From Astropecten irregularis (lineage: Eukaryota; Echinodermata; Asteroidea; Paxillosida; Astropectinidae), in contig OZ020252.1 of NCBI GenBank assembly GCA_963971285.1, positions 20,435,662 through 20,499,661 on the forward strand: a stretch of 64,000 nucleotides of DNA, written 5' to 3'. Position 1 is the stretch's first letter. Each line of letters begins with the position of its first letter. Below are positions 37,851 to 47,800 of the stretch, one piece after another. The notes under the pieces were generated by a model. The model was not told the DNA's origin. It saw only the letters and a program-made list of their open reading frames with translations, and searched no databases. A program made the translations under genes and the position numbers.

Positions 37851-38800
37851 ATTCATTTATAAATAAAAAGATCTTTTTCCGCCTCAAATCCAATGAATAA
37901 TGGTGTGTTTTTGTAGTTTGAAAGATTAATTCAATATTGCATATTTCAAACAACCTGTTATAATGTGCACGGATATTAAGCCCTAGAAGCATGGGGTCCT
38001 GGGCCCTCTTAAGGGAAAGTATTTAATGTAGATGATCTTTGGTGCAATCTAGCTTAATAGGGGCGAAGTTCATGAGTTCAAAGATAAACAAAAAATGGCA
38101 AAGACCAAGAAACTACAAGGGAAAGTCAAATACCTGAAGCCAAAAATGACTCTTCACCTTCACTGGTTTTGACATTTTTGGATTTGTTCAATTTTAACAA
38201 GCAAGCAAGATGGAATGTCGCACAAATCCCAAATAGAGATATTCATAATTATGACGAGAGCTGTGTATGACCTTATCGATACTGTTCTATGGGGCACTAT
38301 CTTCTTCTGTGAAAACCTGAGAAAGTTCCAAGGATCACCATGGATAAGCCAACAAAATGTTGCCTTTGAATAGCTGGACGATTTGATGACTCCTGACAAC
38401 TTTGGGTGTAGGCGTTATGCCCGGACTAAAACTCCAAGAACGTTACTATACTGTACTTGGGCTGTAGTTGTGCTGGACCCAACTATAGGTGTGACAGTCT
38501 GAGTATATTTTGGACTGTAGTCATAATTGGTGCATACCAGAACCACAGCCAGGGTCATCACCAATTAGGTTAATATTCCTTACATCCACTTACCCGTCAG
38601 TCTTGGCAACCTTGTTTTTACAATGTTCACGACCTTGGTTTATCCAAAGCTTAAAAGATCACAATTTTCATGAATCTACGTAAAAAAATAATAATACTGT
38701 TTCTTATGAAGCCGAGTCTTTCCAAACACCTTGTGCTACCCAACTCTATAGATTTGTGTACAGTCTCATTCAAACTGTCATCTGTTCCTTGGATGTGATG

Positions 38801-41800
38801 CTACGATTGGCTGTCATCGGCTGGCATAGAGAGCACCCCCATGTGTCTGTTGCTAAGGAAGTCACATGACTCATTGCCGTTGATCGCCTGCAGGACGTGC
38901 GTTGGCAGAATCTCTTTAGGAAGCCTGGTTAAAAAAACCCAAGAAATCCAAACAAAATATTTGTAAAATAAATCACAAAATCACAAAATTAATCACGTCA
39001 GCAAAAATGAAAGAGTGGAATTAAGAATGAAAAGATGCAAGACTATTTGAAATTGCAAACCCTGAAAATAAGGATCAGTTTGCGGAAACACCATGTAAGA
39101 ATTGTTTGTACTTGCGCACTTCTATTTCAGAGACCTTACGAGAAGTGCAAAGTACATGGTGTTTCTGCAAACCGATCCACATACCAAGTGTCACCATGCA
39201 AAGCCTCAAATCTTTCTTTAAATCCTGAAAATGTGAACATGTACCTGTTACCCGAGCGTCCATTGTAAGCTTTGGCCAGAGATCCCCTCATAAGAGTGTT
39301 CAAGAACTGTGAAACAGCCTTCAAATAAAGACAAGCAGAAAATGTGAACAAGAATGAGTCCGATGTGTCTGAACAGTTTAAAGGTATAATACATGATTGG
39401 TGAAGGTCACAGAACAGCACTCACACTTTGTCTGATCCAATATACATGTACATGTACATGATAAAATAAACCTATGAAACTTTGCGCTCAATCGGACATC
39501 TGAGTCACAAGAAAATAGGGAAATCCTGACTCGATTTTTCTTATAAAACAAGATCAAAACTATTCGGTCTTTATTTTATTAATTTCAGTATAAATACACC
39601 ATTTCTGGCAGAAATATTTCAACGGTATATTTGTAACAGCACCATCTTCATACCCTGAAAGTTATATTTAAAAAGTTTATCTGACATCTGGGGATTTTGC
39701 TGGCCAAATCACTTGTGTGACGGCATTAGTGCGGAGCGCTATTAGCTAGAGACTCACCGAGAACATGACTTCTTCTGCTACAGGTGCAAAGGTGTCAGGT
39801 GCAAGCTGGACAGGCTTGAAGTTTACTCCAATCTACACAATCAAGAACAAATACAAACAAAAATCAAACAACTTTTGAGTTTCTCTCTTCTTCCTAATTT
39901 TGTGACAACGATATACAACAAAACAAAGGCCTATTGTGGCCATCTTGCTGTTGTCTGATAAACGGTAGAAACCAAGAAGTACTCTGAACAACTATTTCTA
40001 GTCAATTTCTGGAGTTCAATGTATTCCTACAACTAATATTAGTAATAAACGCTGAGCTGGTTACATTCAGCAGTGGTTTGGGAAAGAATCAAACCTTGCA
40101 GCTCCAATTGAGCTCAAGATAAAATGACAAAGTCCGGACCATGAGTACATGCATGCGCAAGATGTACATCTACAGATGTAATGATGTCCACCAAATTACG
40201 GATTCTAGAATCTTCAAGTCTGGCAATTACTGAAGGTGGGGGTAGGTTTGGAAGGGTTGGCGGGGCACCACAGTTGAGAGTCCAGAATGCCAACTTTATG
40301 AACAAGAGTGACATACGCACCTGTTGAGCAACAGCCTGGGCCAGCTTAGCCCCCTCGCTCAGTGGCAGGTAGCATCGGATCCCATCCTGGACCCTGGATG
40401 GTTCCTTCTTGATCCTCATCTTATGCCCTGGGTTCCACACTCCGATGACGTCAATCTCTGCATCGCTGTCGGCAAAGCTCTTATTCAAGGTAGCTTGCTG
40501 TCCCCGCATGGTATCTGCTACATCGTCCGGCACCGTGTAGGTGGTAGCTTTTAGAAGTCCTGTTGCAATACAAAAAAAACCCCAAAACATCGATTTGCAT
40601 CCAAACTTATCCTTGCATAAGGTTTCTCTAATGCTCAGACGAAATACAATCATCAGCGCTAACTTATAGAAGATTTAGGTAAAGCAATAAGCTTTTTAGA
40701 ACCAAATTAAATCCACAGGAAGCTTGGCAGGATGTGTCCACTTGTAAGCAAGAGGTGAAAATTTGGAAAGAACTAAAAAAAGGGCTTTTTAAGGGAGTCA
40801 GGTTGTTGTAGCGGTTCTTTCCACACCTTCCAGCTCTGGCGGAAAGGGTTTAAGTCTGGCTCGGATTGGGTTTTCAGTCCCTACATGATTCTGTGGGTTT
40901 TATGGTAATGGTAAATGTAGCCAAAAAGCCAATAGTCATCAGTCACTTAAACAGCAACAACAAACTTGAAATGAAAAATGGTTTTCTTGCCATTAGTGGA
41001 GAGCCAGTGGTTCCTGCAGTTGTGCCCATCTGGTCCGATCTGCGTCATTTCCTTCTCTTTCACTTGCAGGTCGCCACAAATGTCGCACCAAGAATCCTCT
41101 TTCTCTGGCAGGCCTGATGGATGACAAGAATGAGACAAAACATTTTTTCCCAGATTCTGATCGGGATATATTCCCTTCCCCATAGATGTATTGTAACAGG
41201 GGACATAGTGGAGTACTGTTGCCTAGTGGTCTGGCGTGTTGAACTCAAAGGATTGTGGGTTCGAATCTAGCCATGGGCTAGAGGTGCTTGCGTCCTTGGG
41301 CAAGACGCTTTGTCACATATTGCTCCTCTTCACCCAGGTGTAATTGGGTACCTGCGAGGGTAGAGATGGCTTTGTGGTTTGATTAGCCTATTTGCACTGA
41401 ATACGGCAGCCGGGGCTGTATACTTCCCAGGGAGTTGAGATAGTTTCAGGAATGTAAATTATGGCCCGATGACCAGGGATAATAATTGATTTGCGCCATG
41501 AGCGTCATGCTTGGCAGATACCAGCACATTATAAGTGTCCATTATTATTATTATATTACACTCTCAAAATCAGATCGGGATCAGACACCCATCTGCTAAG
41601 GATCAATAAGGACTCTTCCCAGGTACTGATAGAGATATCCTCCCATGTGGGTATATTACATTCTCTCTTCATACCTAGTTCAGGTGGTGTATATCCACGT
41701 TGTCTGCACCACACCATCACCTCTTTCGTTGTCCACATTCTCTCAAATCGCAGCCGTTCCGATTTCTCTCGGGCTTCATTGGCGATTCTCCTGACAGAGA

Positions 41801-44800
41801 CAGCACGGTGCCATTCTGCTGCACGGCGCTTGGCCCTCGACCAGGAGTGGTAATGCTGCAGAGATGTCGCAGTGAAGGGGTGCTCGCTCTGAACTGCAAG
41901 ACAAATTCAAAACGACATCATTGATTCATCATTCTGCTATACAGTTTCAGAATTGGTTATGTCTACAAGATAGATGGTTCCATTTCTGTGTCAAAGCTTA
42001 CTGATTGTAAAGTCGTTATTAATACCAATATTCCCATTAATTAATCCTTTCTGAAATACTGTCATCAATAGAGAAAACTACATCTAAATGTCTCCAATTA
42101 CCAATCAAAATCAATCAAAATGAGCATAAATTAAAAAAAAACTGAAACTGTCATTTGTTGTTTTATCGAAAGTACCTACACCGATTTTCATGAAATTTGA
42201 GTCTTTACAAGTAATAAACTAATGCAAGCTGCTCATCAGCCAAAATAATGATCCAAAAACTTATAAAATGCTTGGAGTTAGGAGGGCCTGACGCGTTTCG
42301 ATCCTAGCAGGATCTTTATCAAAGGCTATAAATAAAATAAAGCCTAATAAAGGTCCTGTTAGGGTCAAAATGCATCAAGCCCTCCAAACTCCAAGAAATT
42401 TAAGTCTTGTTAAGTTTTTTTGAGAATAAGATGATTTAAATGAATGCTCTCTTCCACAGAAACAACATGGTCAGTGATGTGGTAGACCTCTGCACAAGGA
42501 TTGTGGATGGCAAGTTTTTATAATTCCTCAGTTTTACTCATGACTCACCCCTGTTCTTGTTGATCAAAGGTGTTTTCTTGACGACTGCAATGATTAACTC
42601 CTCGATCGTCTTCAGACCATAAACGCTGACCGGGCCCTCCATGCAGCTCATCGTTAACTCCCGCATCATGGTCAACACTTCAGATCCCTCCTCCTCCTCC
42701 TTGGCAATCTCTGTCTCAACATGAACGGCATTGGTGGCAGGAGTGGGATGAACAATGCGCTGGATTATCGGCATCGGAGGAAGGGTCTTCTGGGGGCTGG
42801 TGACAGGCTCCTGCTTGATGACTATTTTTGAAAGCGGTTGAGGCACGATGGGGCCGACCAATTTTGGAGGAATTTCTGAGAGAGATGCAACAATGTCCGC
42901 TCTGTTTGAACTCTCAGACATGATGGTCTTCTGAGATGAGGACTCTTTCATCTGTTCCTTGACGATGATGCCCTGACTGCTATCATCTGGGGATGCTGTC
43001 GGTGTTTTGCTCAGCTCTTTGGGTCCAGGGACGCTGACTGACTCAGCTTCTTTTTCCCCTGTCTCCATCTCTTCCAGGACCTGTATTCCAGCATCTGTAG
43101 TCTTTGGTGCCGATCCTTGGGCTATCATGACAGCAGTTCCTTGTCCCACTTTGGCTTCATTCGGGCCCTGCGCTATCACAACAGGATTTGGTTCGTCGGC
43201 AGATGCTGTGCTCATGGCGGTGGCAGTGATAGGCCGTGCCGCAGTTACACCTGTTGCAGGTGCAGTATTCAGCCTGACCTGAAGCTGACCAGGGCCCACC
43301 AACTTTGAGCCTTGACCTTGAATGATGAACTTGGAAGCCTGACCACTGACAACAGGTTGTCGGATAGCCGTAACACCCTGCACATGTTTCCCTTGAATTT
43401 TTGGAATGGAAGACGGCTGAGCATGAAGGACCAAAGTCTGTCCCTGGTGGAGAGATTTAGGGGTCGGATTCTGTATGATATTGACAGAACTTCCAGGTTT
43501 TAAAGTTAACGATCCCTGTGGAAGAGGGACTGCACCAGGAGGAAGTTGAGCAGCCAGGGTTATCTTCTGAGGAAGGGCCAAGCCTCCCTGGACCAGTGGC
43601 AGTCTCGTGAGTGTCTGTCCAGATGCAATCTTCCCACCTGAAGGCGCCCTTTGGACAAACACAACGCCACCAGATGGGGTCTTTGCCAACTGACCTTTAT
43701 GCTCAGGAAGGATTGAGATTCCTGTTGACTGAGAAACACCACCTTGAACACCTGAAACCTTGGCAATACTTGTCCCGGATGTCCGTTGAATCTGTATAAC
43801 TCCTCCGGACGGAAGGCCTGTTGCTTTGGCACCTGTGCTCTTCCCAGGAGCTGCAATTGCTTTTGTCAGGGCTGACGTCGAGTGAGACTTGGGTTGGTTG
43901 GAGGCCGAGGTTGATCTTACTGGGGATGGCACCTGCTGGATTTGAACGATACTGCCAGGTGGGAGTGGTGGCACTATAGAACCGGCAGGCAGAATCAGTA
44001 CATTACTTGGAGAAAGGAATGGTGATTTGGATGAGGCAACTACTTTAGAAGTTCCAGCTTTTCCTCCGGGGCTAGAAGCTTTCCCTACTCCTTGCTTCCC
44101 ACTCGCCACTGCCTGTTGATTAGACGCTTGCTGGAACACCTGCTGAGGGATAAGGATGACTTTTCCCTGCAGGTTGGGGTCTGTTGACTTGGCCGTGATG
44201 TAGTACTGGGTTCCGGGAGGAGCGGATGGGATTCCTGAGGCAGACACCGGGGTAGAGTGCTTGGTTGTTTCTGCAGGAGGACGCGATGGAATGACGGTGA
44301 TGCTTCCTGTGGAGGGGATTCTCTTGACAGCAGGAATAACGCCACTTGTGCCTGATGGAACGGTGCTCATCACAGGCTTGTTCAGCTGAGAAGCTGTTGG
44401 CTGAACAACAATCCCACCGGCCTGAGAAAGCGTGCCAAGAACACTGCCCCCAACCACCTGTGGAAGTTTCTGCATGCCCGAGGTGACCAGGACACCTTGT
44501 ACATTCTGCACTCTGGAAGGGGTAGTTGTTTGAAGAACTGGAGTGCTTTTGAGCGGTGCTTGTTGCATCAGGGGCAATATTCCTGGTGGCATTGCTGTGA
44601 CACTCGTTGTGGCCTCTGTTTTGATCTGTACAACATCCTGTGATGGAGAAGGGACTTCTTGGATGACCTTTCCTTCCTGAATACGGACATCTAGCGTACC
44701 CTTTCCATTAAAAGCTGCATCAGCGACGTTTATACCACCCGTTAAGGTGGGCGACACATTGGCGGACGAAGTCTGACTAGAGGATGGAGAGCCGATGATG

Positions 44801-47800
44801 GAACCAGTCCTGTCCTCCGTAGGGGTGACGACTTTGGCCGGAGATGCAGCGGGCACCTGACCCTTCTGCGCCAGACCGCTCAATGTGGACGGCGTGATCA
44901 CAGCACTCTTTGTTATCGGGCCCAATGGTGGCATGACTCGCACAAACTGACCGCCCTGTCGCTGCTGCACGGCTATCTGACCGGTAGAAGTGCTCCCAAC
45001 GATGCTACCTTGTGAGGATGGCTGTATACCGCTTGTACCGATGATCCCACTGAATGACTGACCAGGCTCAGCAGATGCAACCACATCGGAGAGGTCACTG
45101 TGCGGTTCGGTCTTCAGGCTAATCTCATCACTGGCAGCCGTCACTTGCATTGGACTTTCCTCCGGACCTTCAGTTCTTGGAATCACAGACCCGTCACCAA
45201 CACCTTGCTCTTCCTGGAGTCTGTCGCCAGTCACGGCCCCTTTACTAGAATCTTTGATCCTGGGTGAAGCCCCCTTCCATCTTGCCTCATCCCACGATGT
45301 ACCTGGACTTCCTGGTTTGATCCCCTCCTGGTAATTGACCTTTGTAATGGTTGGGGTCATAGGTCGAGACAGGGGCAGACCGTGATCATCAAACAGATAA
45401 CGGTCCAGTTCGACATCAACGATCTAGATGACAGAAACAGACAATGAAATTGAAACATTTCAAAAATTGCTCACAATCAAATTACTTTAATTAATTTAAA
45501 AGTAGCCGTACTAATTGATGAACAGGACCATGTTTAGTAAACTCCTCTACAAACTTTTTAAGGCTATCAATGACAGACTTTTACGGTTTTTAAAAGTTGA
45601 TTATTTTAAATTTACAAGAGGAGCAATCTATGATGAAGATGCAAAAGTACATTAACATGACTGCTTCTTTCAAAATGATTTCCCTAAATTCCCTAATTTT
45701 CCATTATCTATGAAGGAAAAAATAAACCTTTATGGGACTGAATCTGCCTATTTCATGGTGCTGGGTCAAAGTAGATTTTCAACACTTACTGTTTCTGCTC
45801 CGAGTGTCTGCAATCCCGTGTAGGTTCGGTCCAACTATGAACAAAAAAAGAACAAATAACAGAATGGTTCTGATATCTCGGAATTCTAAGCTTCTTTATA
45901 ATCTACAAGGCATAGCTTGCTAGATGCATTTGAGTCACTCGTCTCTACTCTCTTAACCCTAACCCTCTGCATGCACCTGCCACAAGAGCTGCTTACACAG
46001 TCTTCACAGGGGATCAACTGGATCATATACAACGCATTACCACACAAACCACACAGTTGTGTATTGTGGTATGCAGAATACCACACATGTGTTTTAGACT
46101 GTGGTATGCAGGTGGAGAAGGGTTAAAGAGCTTCATATTATGTTGAGAACCTCTTGTCTCTTGTCCTCTTTTACTTTCTGGAGTTTTGTCTCTTAAATTC
46201 CGTGTTTACCCTTGTAGCTGGTAACATACCTTGAGAGGGTGAATGATGTCCACCTTCTTGTTCCTAGGGTCTAGGAAATGCAGCTGGATCCGGATTGGAA
46301 ACTCACCCCATCCTCGACGGGTGAGATGAAACGGGGGCTCCCTGTGAAAAGACCATAAAAGAAACCCACAAACTCATCACATATTTGTACATCTCAATAA
46401 CCGCGCTGTGGGACTATAACCAATCATCTCTGGAAACAGACACTAACTGACCACAGTGGTCACTGACATAGTGGTGATAACAACTTCCTTGACCTTGATA
46501 TATACACGTTCCTCTTCATTAAGTTACCCATCCTGGGGTCGATTTCACAAAGCCCTACGATCGCTTGTATCTCGATTTACGAAAGGATAACCCATCGTAT
46601 CCTACCTAGGGTTGCAATGCATCATAAGTCCTACGATTGATAGTAAAGGGGCGGTCACACAGGCTTTCCCGTCTGTATCAAGTCTGTATCGCGGGTAGAA
46701 TTTAGAGATTTTTTTTGCCCGTGGTTGCCCGTGGTGGAAAATGTGCAAAATTGTCTCACCCGCGGTTTTCCCGTGGTATGCCCGCGGAACAACCGCCGGC
46801 GACTATTTCGCGTCCTCTTCACGGGTGAAGCGCGGCGGTACGGCGGCCTCATCGCGGATGAAGCACGGCGGTAATGCGGTCTACCACGGGTTGCAGGCAA
46901 ATCCCGCTTTTTTTATATACCTAAAATCAGACGTTGTATGGCCGTGGACAATCGTATTTTGGAACGTGTACAAGACGCCATTGAACGTGATTAAGCCGGT
47001 ATTGGGCCGCTCTGTATACGCTGAGAAAGGCGTCTTACCGCGTGTAACCACGTATGAACCGCTGCCGTAGCACGTCCTAGCACGTTCGTTCAGCGTCTGT
47101 ACCACGTCTGTAGCGCGTGTTTACCACGTGTGCCGCCCGCGGTTACCCGTGGTCTAAATTTTTGAGCAGCGCAAAACTTTTTCGAGCGGTCAACCGCGTG
47201 TGAATTTCTTAGCGCGTGTAACGCCGGGTAAAGTACGGCTGTAACGCGTCTTTATCTCGACCTCAAAGCGTCCAACAGCGTCTGCTTCACGGGCAGTAAT
47301 TTTTGGCCGCGATACAGACGTGATACAGACGGGAAAGCCTGTGTGACCGCCCCTTAAGTTACGATGGGTTTAGTGAAATCAACCACTGGACATGCTGCAA
47401 TTTATCTTCATCTCCAACATCTGGACATTTCAACTGCTACTTACTTGACTTCCACCAGGTCATTGGGTCGGTAGCTGGGATGTAGAAAGAACCAGATACG
47501 TTTGACAAAGTGGTCGATGCGTGGCTCCTCCGGTGGACCTCGTACGTAGACCATCCACTTGTGGGTTGATGGGTCACTGTCTTCCCTGTTCTCTGGGGGG
47601 ATATATCTGCAGCGACAAGCAACAGTGAAAGATGCTAAGGGGATTTCTGCTGAATGGTGCTCTTTCCCATTTAAAGTATAACTTTTCTCACTTTATATGC
47701 AAATTAGGCTTGCCCTTCACCGATGTGGATGCGCACTGCATACTCAGTGCTTGTTGAGTGTACATGAACAAAATCATGCGCTGGCTCAGGTGGGATTCGA

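Larger units (their letters stand above)
37151..38800. other. Convergent 3' UTR region of GNAT and YEATS2
   Basis: No coding sequence. On the plus strand AATAAA occurs at 37729-37734 and 37862-37867 for the acyltransferase. On the minus strand ATTAAA (38022-38027) and AATAAA (37845-37850) could end YEATS2. The two transcripts may abut or overlap by a short distance. Confidence 0.45.

Noticed and set aside
43007-43503. Plus-strand open frames over the YEATS2 large exon
   Set aside because: They are antisense shadows of a GC-richer coding exon; their sequence is explained by the YEATS2 frame.
46655-47105. Frames of 74-109 codons on both strands
   Set aside because: They sit within the CpG-rich interior of the Harbinger-like element and show no transposase or other domain.
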